DNA of 64,000 nt from positions 1-64,000 of the forward strand of contig JAKAJL010000007.1 of the NCBI GenBank assembly GCA_021813805.1. Direction: 5' to 3'. Position 1 is the stretch's first letter; each line of letters begins with the position of its first letter. The notes under the pieces were generated by a model. It was not told the DNA's origin. It worked only from the letters and a program-made list of their open reading frames with translations, and did no database searches. Made by a program: the position numbers and the translations under genes. Of this stretch, positions 27,184-37,471 are shown in pieces. This DNA is from Pseudomonadota bacterium (GTDB taxonomy: Bacteria > Pseudomonadota > Alphaproteobacteria > Rhizobiales > Beijerinckiaceae).

Positions 27184-28722
27184 TCACGGAGCGGCTTCGC
27201 GTCGATCGCTCGCCGTTCGGTATGACAAGGCCTCCGCGAGATGCGCGCGCGAAACGTCGGGCGCGCCTTGCAGATCCGCTATCGTCCGCGCCAGCTTGAG
27301 AACTCTGTGGAACCCGCGCGCTGACAGTCGCAGTTTTTCAGAGGCGGCCCGGATCAGATCCATTCCCCTTTGATCGAGCCGAACGATTGTCTCGACCAAT
27401 GCCGCTGGCGCGGCCGCGTTGCAGGCAATGTCGGGGCGACCGATCCGTTCGTAACGCATGCGCTGCAACTCGCGCGCGGCGGCGACCCTTGCCGCGACCT
27501 CGGCCGATCCTTCAGCGGGCGGCGGCAGGATCAGGTCCGAGGCGCGGATCGCCGCAACCTCGAGATGGAGATCGATTCGATCCAGCAACGGGCCGGACAA
27601 ACGCGCCTGATAAGCTTGGGCGCAACGTTTGGGTTCGCCACGCCGACAGGAATAGCCAGGCTCCAGCGCATAGCCGCAGCGACAAGGATTCATGGCCGCC
27701 ACGAGTTGGAAGCGCGCCGGATAGACGCAGCGGTGGCTGGCGCGCGAGATCGCAACCTCTCCCGTTTCGAGCGGCTGGCGCATGGCATCCAGCGCTTGAG
27801 GCTGAAATTCGGGCAATTCATCGAGAAACAAGACGCCGTTATGCGCCAGAGAAATTTCACCTGGCCGCGCATAGGGACCGCCGCCGACCAACGCCGGCAT
27901 GGAGGCCGAATGGTGGGGCGCGCGAAACGGGCGACGGTCTGTCAACTGGCCTCCCGCGAGAGCGCCGGCGACGGAATGAATCATCGAGACTTCGAGGAGT
28001 TCGCGCGGCGTCAAGGGCGGCAGAATCGACGGCAATCTTGCCGCCAACATGCTCTTTCCGGCGCCCGGAGGTCCATTGAAGAGAATGTTGTGACCGCCCG
28101 CCGCCGCGATTTCCAAAGCCCGCTTGGCGCTTTCCTGCCCCTTGATTTCACGCAAATCGGGCAAGGCTCCTCCATTTTCACGGATCGCTGGCGTCGGCCG
28201 TGATATCACTTGCGTTCCATGGAAATGATTGGCCAGTTGCACGAGCGACCGCGGGGCCAGGATGGCAATGTCCGCCGAGGCCCAGGCTGCTTCGGGTCCG
28301 CAATCGGCTGGGCATATCAGGCCTCGTCCCCGCGCGCTTGCGGCGACCGCCGCTGGAAGAACGCCGGACACCGGGGTGATCGAGCCATCGAGAGCCAGCT
28401 CGCCCAAGACGGTGAAGTCCTCGAGTGCGTCGAAGGGAATTGCGCCGATCGCAGCCATGACGCCCAAGGCGATCGGAAGGTCGTAATGGCTGCCTTCCTT
28501 TGGCATGTCCGCGGGCGCCAAATTCACTGTTATGCGTTTCGCGGGCAGTGAGAGCCCGGACGCCACAAGGGCCGATCTCACCCTCTCTCTGGATTCCGCG
28601 ACCGCCTTGTCGCCCAGTCCAACGAGATTGAAGACGACGCTTCCATTGGAAAGTTGAACCTGGACGTCCACGGGATGCGCTTCGACGCCCTGAAACGCCA
28701 CGGTCGAAATCCGAACAACCAT
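27184..28722 (-). CDS. comM: YifB/ComM family Mg-chelatase-like AAA+ ATPase
   Basis: A 512-residue protein. The N-terminal Lon-protease-like (ChlI) domain spans VVRISTVAFQGVEAHPVDVQ to about 170. The AAA+ core has Walker A LFNGPPGAGKSMLAARLP and Walker B GVLFLDELPEF, then the arginine-rich MRQPLETGEVAISRA. A C-terminal Mg-chelatase domain contains a cysteine set around CRCGYALEPGYSCRRGEPKRC (given by position, about 363-385). ComM-type helicases promote branch migration during natural transformation; in other bacteria the role is unclear. ATG 28722 gives the family N-terminus; the longer frame from 28782 is rejected. No competence genes are nearby. Confidence 0.9.
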   Translation of the reverse strand: MVVRISTVAFQGVEAHPVDVQVQLSNGSVVFNLVGLGDKAVAESRERVRSALVASGLSLPAKRITVNLAPADMPKEGSHYDLPIALGVMAAIGAIPFDALEDFTVLGELALDGSITPVSGVLPAAVAASARGRGLICPADCGPEAAWASADIAILAPRSLVQLANHFHGTQVISRPTPAIRENGGALPDLREIKGQESAKRALEIAAAGGHNILFNGPPGAGKSMLAARLPSILPPLTPRELLEVSMIHSVAGALAGGQLTDRRPFRAPHHSASMPALVGGGPYARPGEISLAHNGVLFLDELPEFQPQALDAMRQPLETGEVAISRASHRCVYPARFQLVAAMNPCRCGYALEPGYSCRRGEPKRCAQAYQARLSGPLLDRIDLHLEVAAIRASDLILPPPAEGSAEVAARVAAARELQRMRYERIGRPDIACNAAAPAALVETIVRLDQRGMDLIRAASEKLRLSARGFHRVLKLARTIADLQGAPDVSRAHLAEALSYRTASDRREAAP

Positions 28723-29033
28723 TTTTCCGACTCCGACCCAAATTGAAATTTTTCTCATTGATTCCGTCACGGAGCTTATCATGAGGTCCGACCAGCCTCA
28801 CCTCAAATGGTCAAGCGTAACGCCTTCCCCTGCGCCGGGCATTCCGAACGCAACTTCTGCGGTCTTGGTCCCCGAAAAATGAAGAATTTTACGCCTCGAC
28901 AAATAAGTCACAGCTTTGTCATCCTTGATGCGCTAACCAATTGTCGCGGTGACCGAGTTCCCCCTGAGCCACGCTCGCGCCGACAATTCGCCCGGGAATA
29001 GCGCCGTTGCCCAACGCTTCACCCTCGACAGCC

Positions 29034-30737
29034 ATGGATCGCGCCTCGACCCCAAATCTTTTCGATTTGGCGGCGCTCGCGCTCGTCGTCGGAGCGCTGG
29101 TCGCCATTATTTACGGAGTGAAGCAAACCAACGCGCCTTTGACCCTTCTCGACGCAACGCCGATCAGCCTCGACCCGGTCCATTTGCCGGGATATGCGCT
29201 GCGAACGACGATCCGGATGCTGGCCGCGATGGCGGCGGCGCTGGTCTTCACTTTCATCTACGCGACCATCGCCGCGAAAAGTCGCCGCGCCGAAATGGTT
29301 CTCATTCCAATTCTCGACATTCTGCAATCGGTTCCGATCCTCGGTTTTTTGACCTTCACCGTCCTTTTTTTCATGAATCTGTTCCCCGGCCGCGTTCTAG
29401 GAGCGGAATTGGCCTCGGTTTTTGCGATTTTCACGAGCCAGGCCTGGAACATGGCCTTCAGCATGTACCAGTCGCTGCGGACGGTTCCTAAAGACCTGGA
29501 TGAGGCGGCGAGGAGCTTTCACTTGTCGTGGTGGCGTCGTTTCTGGCGCCTCGACGTTCCATTCGCCATGCCGGGACTCGTTTGGAACATGATGATGTCG
29601 ATGTCCGGCGGCTGGTTCTTCGTTGTCGCGTCCGAAGCGATCACCGTGGGCGATACCACGGTGACCCTGCCGGGGATCGGCGCCTATGTCGCAATGGCGA
29701 TCAAGCAGCAAAATCTTGCCGCCGTCGGCTACGCCGTGCTCACCATGCTCGCGGTCATCGTCATCTACGACCAATTGCTCTTTCGACCGATCGTCGCCTG
29801 GGCCGACAAATTCCGCTTTGAACAGACCGCCTCGGCCGAGGCCCCGACATCCTGGCTCCTCGACCTGTTCCGCCAGACCCGCTTTCTGCGCATTTTGGCC
29901 TTGTCCGTATCCAAAGCCGCAGAATCGACGACCCGAATCCGTCTGCCGATCCCTAAAATTCCACGAGTGAAACTCCGGCTGCGCATCTCCCAGAGGGTCG
30001 CCGATACGGTCTGGATGAGCCTCATCTTCCTTGGCGCTGGCTGGGCTGCCTTGCAAGTCGTTGGTTATATTTCCGCCACCTTGCACTGGTCCGACGTCTT
30101 CACGGCGGTGATCGACGGCTTTTTCACGCTGCTGCGGGTGATCGTCCTGATCGCCTTGGCGTCCATCATTTGGGTTCCGATCGGCGTCTGGATCGGGCTG
30201 CGCCCTTCGATTGCGGAGAAAGTTCAGCCCCTCGCCCAATTCCTGGCGGCCTTTCCCGCCAATATTCTTTTCCCCGCCGCCGTCGTCCTGATCATCCATT
30301 TCGACGCCAATCCCAATATCTGGCTAAGTCCGCTGATGATCCTCGGCACACAATGGTACATTCTGTTCAATGTCATCGCCGGCGCGACCGCTTTCCCCGG
30401 CGACCTGAAGGAAGCCGCGCGGAATTTCCACATCACCGGCTGGAAATGGTGGCGCTACGTCATTCTGCCTGGGGTCTTTCCTTATTATATTACCGGCGCG
30501 ATTACGGCCTCCGGGGGCTCCTGGAACGCGGCCATTGTCGCGGAAGTAGCGAGTTGGGGGGACAAGAAATTGACCGCCGCCGGCCTTGGCGCCTATATCG
30601 CCAATGCAACGGACGCCGGCGATTTTCACCGGGTCGTCCTTGGCATCGCCGTCATGAGCGTCTTCGTCACCCTCTTCAACCGTTTAGTCTGGCGACCGCT
30701 CTACGCCTTCGCCGAGAATCGGCTCAGCCTGGGTTAA
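29034..30737 (+). CDS. Two-domain ABC transporter permease (NitT/TauT-like)
   Basis: A 567-residue membrane protein built from two fused permease units of about 280 residues. Each has several hydrophobic helices and one EAA loop for the ATPase: first DLDEAARSFHLSWWRRFWRL, then DLKEAARNFHITGWKWWRYV. Most relatives in the nitrate/sulfonate/taurine class are single-domain and homodimerise. The partner ATPase gene starts 21 bases downstream, but no binding-protein gene is present. The substrate is therefore unknown. ATG 29034 is preferred; a TTG at 29007 is in frame but adds a polar leader. A 311-base region separates it from divergent yifB. Confidence 0.85.
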   Translation: MDRASTPNLFDLAALALVVGALVAIIYGVKQTNAPLTLLDATPISLDPVHLPGYALRTTIRMLAAMAAALVFTFIYATIAAKSRRAEMVLIPILDILQSVPILGFLTFTVLFFMNLFPGRVLGAELASVFAIFTSQAWNMAFSMYQSLRTVPKDLDEAARSFHLSWWRRFWRLDVPFAMPGLVWNMMMSMSGGWFFVVASEAITVGDTTVTLPGIGAYVAMAIKQQNLAAVGYAVLTMLAVIVIYDQLLFRPIVAWADKFRFEQTASAEAPTSWLLDLFRQTRFLRILALSVSKAAESTTRIRLPIPKIPRVKLRLRISQRVADTVWMSLIFLGAGWAALQVVGYISATLHWSDVFTAVIDGFFTLLRVIVLIALASIIWVPIGVWIGLRPSIAEKVQPLAQFLAAFPANILFPAAVVLIIHFDANPNIWLSPLMILGTQWYILFNVIAGATAFPGDLKEAARNFHITGWKWWRYVILPGVFPYYITGAITASGGSWNAAIVAEVASWGDKKLTAAGLGAYIANATDAGDFHRVVLGIAVMSVFVTLFNRLVWRPLYAFAENRLSLG

Positions 30738-30758
30738 GCTGAAAAATTGGAGACCCCG

Positions 30759-32078
30759 ATGCTCGATGTCGCCAAATCCGGGCCCGAATTCCCACTGATC
30801 GATCTCAAGGACGTCAGTCGCAGCTTCGCCAAGGCGAATGGCGACAAGCTGGTTGTTCTCGAAAACGTCGATCTGACGATCAAGCCGCGCGAGATCGTCG
30901 GACTGCTGGGCCGTTCAGGCTCAGGCAAATCCACCATGCTTCGGATCATCGCCGGACTCGTCAAACCCTCTTCAGGCTCCGCCACTTGCCGCGGCAAGCC
31001 GATCGACGGCCCGCCACGCGGCGTTGCGATGGTCTTTCAGTCCTTCGCCTTATTTCCCTGGCTAACCGTTCTGGAAAACGTGGAACTCGGCCTCGACGCG
31101 CTCGGCGTCGCCAAGGTCGAACAGCGAAAACGGGCCCTCGCCGCGATCGACCTGATCGGGCTCGACGGTTTCGAATCGGCCTATCCCAAGGAATTGTCCG
31201 GCGGCATGCGTCAGCGCGTCGGGTTCGCCCGCGCCCTCGTCGTGCACCCCGATTTGTTGTTGATGGACGAACCCTTTTCGGCGCTCGACGTCCTGACCGC
31301 CGAAACACTGCGCACCGACATCATCGATCTCTGGATCGAAGGTCGGCTGCCGATGAAATCGGTGCTCATGGTGACGCATAATATCGAGGAAGCCGTACTG
31401 ATGTGTGACCGCATCCTCGTCTTCTCGTCGAATCCGGGCAGGATCGCGTCGGAAATCAAGGTCGAGCTGCCCCATCCGCGCAACCGCCTCGACCCCCAAT
31501 TCCGCCAGCTGGTCGACAATATCTATGCCCGGATGACCCAAGGCGCCGGACCGCGTCCTTCCGCCAGCGAAGGCATTCCGGGAACGGGCGTCGGCATGGT
31601 CCTTCATCCGATTTCGACCAATGTTCTCGCGGGTTTGATCGAGGCCGTGGCGGCTGCGCCGTTCAACGGTCGCGCTGACCTCCCGGTACTGGCGGACAAG
31701 CTCCAGATGGAGGCCGATGAGCTTTTCCACATCGCGGAAGCGATCCAGCTTTTGCGTTTTGGCGCATTGAGCGAAGGAGATTTCTTGCTGTCCGACGCCG
31801 GACGGACCTTTGCGGACCTCGACACGGATGCGCGCAAGAAGCTGTTTTCACAGCACCTTTTGACCTATGTGCCCATCATCAACCTGATCCGCCGAGTTCT
31901 CGACGAACGGCCAACTCACGCCGCGCCAGCGGCCCGATTCCGCAATGAGCTCGAAGATTATATGTCCGAGGACTATGCCGAACAGACCTTGAACACAGTC
32001 ATATCCTGGGCGCGTTATGCCGAACTGTTCGCCTACGATGAAATGTCGGAAATGTTTAGTCTCGAAAATCCGAACTGA
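30759..32078 (+). CDS. ABC transporter ATP-binding protein with C-terminal AAA-associated domain
   Basis: A 439-residue ATPase. Walker A GLLGRSGSGKSTMLRI, signature LSGGMRQRVGFARALVV and Walker B LLLMDEPFSALDVLTAE are all intact, and the NitT/TauT-type H-loop VTHNIEEAVLMCDRI follows. After about residue 270 an extra C-terminal domain of about 160 residues begins with GMVLHPISTNVLAGLIEAVA and resembles the AAA-associated domain found fused to such ATPases, probably a regulatory winged-helix-like region. It is coupled to the two-domain permease upstream. It ends nine bases from the convergent mutS stop codon. Confidence 0.9.
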   Translation: MLDVAKSGPEFPLIDLKDVSRSFAKANGDKLVVLENVDLTIKPREIVGLLGRSGSGKSTMLRIIAGLVKPSSGSATCRGKPIDGPPRGVAMVFQSFALFPWLTVLENVELGLDALGVAKVEQRKRALAAIDLIGLDGFESAYPKELSGGMRQRVGFARALVVHPDLLLMDEPFSALDVLTAETLRTDIIDLWIEGRLPMKSVLMVTHNIEEAVLMCDRILVFSSNPGRIASEIKVELPHPRNRLDPQFRQLVDNIYARMTQGAGPRPSASEGIPGTGVGMVLHPISTNVLAGLIEAVAAAPFNGRADLPVLADKLQMEADELFHIAEAIQLLRFGALSEGDFLLSDAGRTFADLDTDARKKLFSQHLLTYVPIINLIRRVLDERPTHAAPAARFRNELEDYMSEDYAEQTLNTVISWARYAELFAYDEMSEMFSLENPN

Positions 32079-32087
32079 GACGCCAAT

Positions 32088-34859
32088 TCATTCGCCCGCT
32101 GCTTTTTTCAGCGCATAAAGCGCGTCCAGCGCCTGCCTCGGGGTCATTTCATCGGGATTGAGCGCGTTGAGCGCCTCACGGACTGCGTCCGCCGGCGGCG
32201 CTATGGCCGCTTCACCGCGCGCGAACAAGGGAAGATCGGAAACCAGGCGCTCCACGGGAGCGTTGCGGTCCGTCTGCTCCAATTCCGCCAAAATATGTTT
32301 CGCCCGCGCGATCACCGCCTTGGGAAGCCCCGCGAGTTTGGCGACCTGCACGCCATAGGATCGGTCCGCCGCGCCCCGAGCAACCTCATGCAGGAAGACG
32401 ACATCTCCATTCCAGTCGGTGACGCGCATGCAAAGATTCACAAGACGCGTCAGCCTCTGGCCAAGATGGGTCAACTCATGGAAATGGGTCGCAAAAAGCG
32501 CACGCGAGCGATTGACCTCATGGAGGTGCTCCATGACCGCCCAAGCAATCGAAAGACCATCATATGTCGCGGTTCCACGACCGATCTCATCCAGAATAAC
32601 CATGGATTTTGGAGTCGCCTGGTTCAGGATCGCCGCGGTCTCGACCATTTCCACCATGAAGGTCGAACGGCCGCGCGCCAAATCGTCCGAGGCGCCGACG
32701 CGCGAGTACAGACGATCAACCACGCCGATTTTCGCCTCTTTCGCCGGAACGAAGGAACCGATCTGCGCCAAAATGACCATCAAAGCGTTTTGCCTCAGGA
32801 AGGTCGATTTGCCGGCCATATTCGGGCCGGTGACGACCGCTATCCTCCCGCCAAAGATGGGAAGCGCCTTTTTGAGCGGTCCGCTGAGGTCGCAGTCGTT
32901 CGGCACGAAGGTCTCGCCGCGCGACCGCAAGGCCGCCTCGACCACCGGATGCCGGCCACCGACGATTTCGAAATCAAGGCTGTCATCGACCTTGGGGCGA
33001 ACCCAATCCGCTTGAACCGCGATTTCGGCGAGCGCGGCGAATATGTCCACGGCGGCGATACCCTTCGCCGCCGTTTCGATATCGGCGGCCGCGCTTTGCG
33101 CGCGAGAGGCGAAACGCGCGAACAATCTCTTTTCTATCGCGACGGCCTCGTCAGCTGCGTTGGCGATGCGTCCTTCCAGTTCCGCCAGTTCATTGGTCGA
33201 AAACCGCATGGCGCCGGCCATGGTCTGACGATGAAAGAAGGTTTCGTTGAATGGTGGCCGCAGCAGCTTTTCGCCCTGGACCTGAGGAACCTCGATGAAA
33301 AAGCCCAAAAAATTGTTTTGCTTGATCTTGAGCTGTCTGGTTTCCGCATGATCGCAATAGCGACTCTGCAACGCAGCGACCACCCGTCGACTTTCGTCGC
33401 GCAGGCCACGAGCCTCATCAAGACCAGGATCGAAGCCCGATCGAATGAAACTGCCGGATTTACGATCCAGCGGCGGACTGTCCTCGAGCGCCAAAGCCAG
33501 ATCCTGCGCCAGACCTAAATCGAGGCTCGACAAAAAGGCGGCGGTAGCAGAAAGAAGCGCCGGCGGACCAGCTTCGAGCAGAATTCGCCCGCAATCGTGG
33601 GCGGCGAAAAGGCCGTCGCGCAAGGCCAAGAGATCGCGCGGTCCGCCGCGATCGATCGCGAGCCGCGCCAACGCACGGGTCAGATCGGGTACGCCCTTCA
33701 GTCGCTCCCTGATGTCAGCGCGCAAATTCGGATCGGCGACGAAAAAGGCGACGGCGTCGTGCCGTGCGGCGATCTCGTCGAGATCGAGCAGCGGCGTGGC
33801 GAGCCAGGACGAGAGCATGCGCGCGCCGGGCGAAGTCATGGTGCGATCCAAGACCGAAATCAGCGCGCCGGATCTCGCCCCGGACATGGTGCGATGCAAT
33901 TCAAGGCTTGCCCGGGTCGAGACATCGATCTGCAGACTTGTGCGGGCGTCGCCATGACGTGGGAAGCTCAACCGCGGCCGCGACGATTTCTGCGTCAGTT
34001 CTATGTAGGAAAGCGCCGCAGCGGCGGCCTGAATTTCCACGCGGGTCAATTCGCCGAAACCATCGAGGGTCGTAACGCCGAAATAGTCCAACAGGCTTCG
34101 TTGCGCTATATCGCCATCGCCCGCCGCGCGGCTTAGCGGCGCCAGCGGCGCGCCGAGTTCGCGCAAGCCGCGGCAAAAACCTTCGTCGGCGAGAAGTGCT
34201 TCCGCAACGACTATTTCCCTGGGATCCAGACGGGCCAACAGCGCCGGTAAACCTTGGGCGTCGGTTTCGAAAATATCGAAATCGCCGGTGGAGATTTCGA
34301 GCGCCGCGACGCCGAACCGCCAATCGGCCGATGGATCGCGCTGCCGCGCGACCGCCACAAAGAGATTCGCGCGACCGGGGTCCAGCAAATGGTCTTCGGT
34401 CAATGTTCCCGGCGTGACAATGCGCACGACTTCCCGGTGGACGACCGATTTGGCGCCGCGCTTCCGCGCTTCCGCAGGGTCCTCGGTCTGCTCGCAGACG
34501 GCGACCCTATGGCCGGCAAGAATCAATCTCTGTAAATATTCCTCCGCCCGTTCGATCGGGACGCCACACATCTTTATATCTTCACCAAGATGTTTACCAC
34601 GTTTTGTAAGCACAATTCCCAAAGCTTTCGAAGCAATTTCCGCATCTTCGAAAAACAACTCGTAAAAATCGCCCATGCGATAAAAAAGAAGGCAATCCCT
34701 GTGCGAGGTTTTGATCCCCAGATATTGCGCCATCATCGGTGTAACGCGTTCGGACGCCTCTCCAACTTCGGGACCATTCCGCCGCGCCGAATTTCCCCCA
34801 CGCGGGCTCTCGCCCGCCCCGTTCGCGCCTTTCAAATCGCCCATGCTTTCAGCGTCCAT
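32088..34859 (-). CDS. mutS: DNA mismatch repair protein MutS
   Basis: A 923-residue mismatch-recognition ATPase. The N-terminal mismatch domain has the wedge motif FYRMGDFYELFFEDA with Phe-x-Glu. Connector and lever domains follow. The ATPase has Walker A VTGPNMAGKSTFLRQNALM and the ABC-type signature and Walker B in FMVEMVETAAIL and MVILDEIGRGTATYDGLS. An N-terminal tail of about 45 residues is Gly/Asn/Glu-rich. I chose ATG 34859, with GGAA upstream; an in-frame ATG at 34883 adds eight residues. The 5' part (about 34520-34690) is clearly AT-richer than the rest. mutL is not in the window. Confidence 0.96.
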   Translation of the reverse strand: MDAESMGDLKGANGAGESPRGGNSARRNGPEVGEASERVTPMMAQYLGIKTSHRDCLLFYRMGDFYELFFEDAEIASKALGIVLTKRGKHLGEDIKMCGVPIERAEEYLQRLILAGHRVAVCEQTEDPAEARKRGAKSVVHREVVRIVTPGTLTEDHLLDPGRANLFVAVARQRDPSADWRFGVAALEISTGDFDIFETDAQGLPALLARLDPREIVVAEALLADEGFCRGLRELGAPLAPLSRAAGDGDIAQRSLLDYFGVTTLDGFGELTRVEIQAAAAALSYIELTQKSSRPRLSFPRHGDARTSLQIDVSTRASLELHRTMSGARSGALISVLDRTMTSPGARMLSSWLATPLLDLDEIAARHDAVAFFVADPNLRADIRERLKGVPDLTRALARLAIDRGGPRDLLALRDGLFAAHDCGRILLEAGPPALLSATAAFLSSLDLGLAQDLALALEDSPPLDRKSGSFIRSGFDPGLDEARGLRDESRRVVAALQSRYCDHAETRQLKIKQNNFLGFFIEVPQVQGEKLLRPPFNETFFHRQTMAGAMRFSTNELAELEGRIANAADEAVAIEKRLFARFASRAQSAAADIETAAKGIAAVDIFAALAEIAVQADWVRPKVDDSLDFEIVGGRHPVVEAALRSRGETFVPNDCDLSGPLKKALPIFGGRIAVVTGPNMAGKSTFLRQNALMVILAQIGSFVPAKEAKIGVVDRLYSRVGASDDLARGRSTFMVEMVETAAILNQATPKSMVILDEIGRGTATYDGLSIAWAVMEHLHEVNRSRALFATHFHELTHLGQRLTRLVNLCMRVTDWNGDVVFLHEVARGAADRSYGVQVAKLAGLPKAVIARAKHILAELEQTDRNAPVERLVSDLPLFARGEAAIAPPADAVREALNALNPDEMTPRQALDALYALKKAAGE

Positions 34860-35077
34860 GGGATTTCCAATTCCGTTCCGCATGGCGGGACGCTAACAAA
34901 TGCGAGCGTCTCCTGCACGCCGGATCGGCGATCGAAATCCAATTTTGAACAAATCTCTTCACGGCGTTGGCGCAAATTCCTTCTAGTTCGAAAGCAATGC
35001 TTGGCGCCGACGATCTCACGCGGCTAAGGTCCCCGCCTCGCCGCGAACCGATAAAGACGAAATCCAAGAGCAAATCG

Positions 35078-37363
35078 ATGTCCGAAAACAAGCCGCCCCG
35101 GGGCAAGCGACCGACATTTACCGACCAGGAAGCGCTGCAGTTCCACTCCCGCGGGAGGCCCGGCAAATTTCAGATCACGCCGACCAAGCCGATGGCGACC
35201 CAGCGCGACCTTTCCTTGGCTTATTCGCCTGGCGTCGCCGTGCCGGTCCAGGCGATCGCGGAAGACCCCTCAAGGGCCTATGACTATACCACCAAGGGAA
35301 ACCTGGTCGCGGTGATTACCAACGGGACCGCCATTCTCGGCTTGGGCAATCTTGGCGCCCTGGCCTCCAAGCCGGTCATGGAGGGCAAATCCGTCCTCTT
35401 CAAACGTTTCGCGGATGTCGATTCGATCGACCTCGAGGTCGGGACTGAAGACCCCGATGAGTTCATCAACGCCGTTCGTTTCCTCGGACCCACCTTCGGA
35501 GGCATCAACCTCGAAGACATCAAGGCTCCCGAATGTTTCATCATCGAGGAACGGCTGCGGGAACTGATGGACATTCCTGTCTTCCATGACGATCAGCATG
35601 GAACGGCGATCATCGCCACCGCCGGCATGATCAACGCCATGCACCTCACGGGCAGGGACATCAAGAAGACCAAGCTCGTCTGCAACGGCGCGGGCGCCGC
35701 AGGCATCGCGTGCCTCGATCTCATCAAGGCGATGGGATTCGCTCCCGAAAACGTCGTCCTTTGCGACACCAAGGGCGTCGTGTATCAAGGCCGCACCGCC
35801 GGCATGAACCAGTGGAAATCCGCCCATGCCGTCGCCACCGACAAGCGCACGCTCGCGGACGCCATGGTGGACGCCGACATTTTCTTCGGACTGTCGGCGA
35901 AGGGCGCGCTGACGCCGGACATGGTCAAGACGATGGCGCCCAATCCCATCATTTTCGCTATGGCCAATCCCGATCCCGAAATCACGCCCGAGGACGCGCT
36001 CGCGGCGCGTCCGGACGCGATCGTCGCGACCGGACGCTCCGATTATCCGAATCAGGTCAACAATGTTCTTGGCTTTCCTTATATCTTCCGCGGCGCGCTC
36101 GACGTGCACGCCAAGACCATCAACATGGAAATGAAGATCGCCGCTGTTCGCGCCCTGGCGCAACTGGCCCGGGAGGACGTGCCCGATGACGTCGCCCGCG
36201 CCTATCAGGGCGAGCGCCCACGTTTCGGTCGCGAATATCTGATCCCGGTGCCCTTCGATCCTCGTCTGATTTCCATCGTTCCGCCGGCTGTCGCCCAGGC
36301 CGCCATGGAGACGGGGGTCGCGCGCAGGCCGATCATCGACATGGAGGCTTACCGCGCCGAGCTTTCGGCGCGGCGCGATCCGGTCGCCGGTTTGATGCAG
36401 ACCATCATGGACCGAGTCAGACGTCACCCAAAACGGGTCGTTTTCGCCGAAGGCGAAGAGGAACAGGTGATTCGCGCCGCCGTCGCCTTTGTCAATCAGG
36501 GTCTCGGCTCGGCGATTCTCGTCGGGCGGGAAAACCGAATCGCCGAAGTCACTCAGAAAGCCGGCATCGAACTCGATGACAAACTGATCGAAATCCACAA
36601 TGCGCGGATCTCTCACAAGAACGCCGCCTATGCCCAGATGCTTTATGAGCGCCTGCAGCGCAAGGGTTTCCTGATGCGCGACTGCCAGCGACTGATCAAT
36701 ATCGACCGCAATCATTACGCGGCGGCGATGGTCGCCAATGGAGACGCCGACGCGATGGTCACCGGCGTCACGCGCAATTTCTCGACGGCGCTGGAAGAGG
36801 TTCAGCGCGTCATCGATCCCAAACCCGGACACAAGCTCATCGGCGTCTCCATGGTTCTGGCGCGCGGAAGGCCTGTGATCGTCGCGGACACCGCCATCAC
36901 GGAAATGCCCGAGGCTGAGAACCTCGCCGATATCGCTGTCGAAGCCGCCGGTTTCGCGCGCCGCCTCGGCTATGAGCCACGCGTCGCGCTTCTTGCATTC
37001 TCCAACTTTGGCCATCCGCCGGGCGAACGCTCGTCCCGCGTCAAAGAAGCCGTCCGTATCCTCGATCACCGCCGGGTCGATTTCGAATATGACGGCGAAA
37101 TGGCGGCGGATGTCGCCCTGAACAAGGAAGCCATGGCCCTTTATCCGTTCTGCCGCCTGACCGACACCGCCAATGTGCTCATCATGCCGGCGTTTCATTC
37201 TGCGTCGATTTCAACGAAAATGCTGCTTGAACTTGGCGACGCCACGGTGATCGGCCCGATGCTGGTGGGCCTGGACAAGCCGGTCCAGATCGTCCAGCTC
37301 GGCGGAAAAGACTCCGACATCGTCAATATGGCGGCCATGGCGGCCTTCAGCGCCGAGCAATGA
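35078..37363 (+). CDS. maeB: NADP-dependent malic enzyme with C-terminal phosphotransacetylase-like domain
   Basis: A 761-residue two-domain protein. The malic enzyme half has SLAYSPGVAVPVQAI, VFHDDQHGTAIIATAG and the NAD(P)-binding VCNGAGAAGIACLDL. The second half, from about residue 445, resembles phosphate acetyltransferase (RVVFAEGEEEQVIRAA, VSMVLARGRPVIVADTAI) and is thought to be regulatory, sensing acetyl-CoA. The enzyme turns malate into pyruvate and CO2, linking the C4 pool to gluconeogenesis and making reductant. ATG 35078 gives the family N-terminus; the upstream frame from 34967 is a promoter-side extension. Length matches rhizobial MaeB. Confidence 0.95.
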   Translation: MSENKPPRGKRPTFTDQEALQFHSRGRPGKFQITPTKPMATQRDLSLAYSPGVAVPVQAIAEDPSRAYDYTTKGNLVAVITNGTAILGLGNLGALASKPVMEGKSVLFKRFADVDSIDLEVGTEDPDEFINAVRFLGPTFGGINLEDIKAPECFIIEERLRELMDIPVFHDDQHGTAIIATAGMINAMHLTGRDIKKTKLVCNGAGAAGIACLDLIKAMGFAPENVVLCDTKGVVYQGRTAGMNQWKSAHAVATDKRTLADAMVDADIFFGLSAKGALTPDMVKTMAPNPIIFAMANPDPEITPEDALAARPDAIVATGRSDYPNQVNNVLGFPYIFRGALDVHAKTINMEMKIAAVRALAQLAREDVPDDVARAYQGERPRFGREYLIPVPFDPRLISIVPPAVAQAAMETGVARRPIIDMEAYRAELSARRDPVAGLMQTIMDRVRRHPKRVVFAEGEEEQVIRAAVAFVNQGLGSAILVGRENRIAEVTQKAGIELDDKLIEIHNARISHKNAAYAQMLYERLQRKGFLMRDCQRLINIDRNHYAAAMVANGDADAMVTGVTRNFSTALEEVQRVIDPKPGHKLIGVSMVLARGRPVIVADTAITEMPEAENLADIAVEAAGFARRLGYEPRVALLAFSNFGHPPGERSSRVKEAVRILDHRRVDFEYDGEMAADVALNKEAMALYPFCRLTDTANVLIMPAFHSASISTKMLLELGDATVIGPMLVGLDKPVQIVQLGGKDSDIVNMAAMAAFSAEQ

Positions 37364-37471
37364 ATTTACGCAGCCGTTGGTTCTCCGGGCTGCGCCAAAG
37401 CTTGCGTCAAAGGTTGCGCGGAGATTTGGCGCGCCTATAGTCCTGCCGACTTTTCACCGGATCGAAATGCA

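Noticed and set aside
35270-37198. 642-codon open frame on the minus strand opposite maeB
   Set aside because: It is fully antisense to a well-recognised malic enzyme gene, has no family match and reflects the codon bias of GC-rich DNA.
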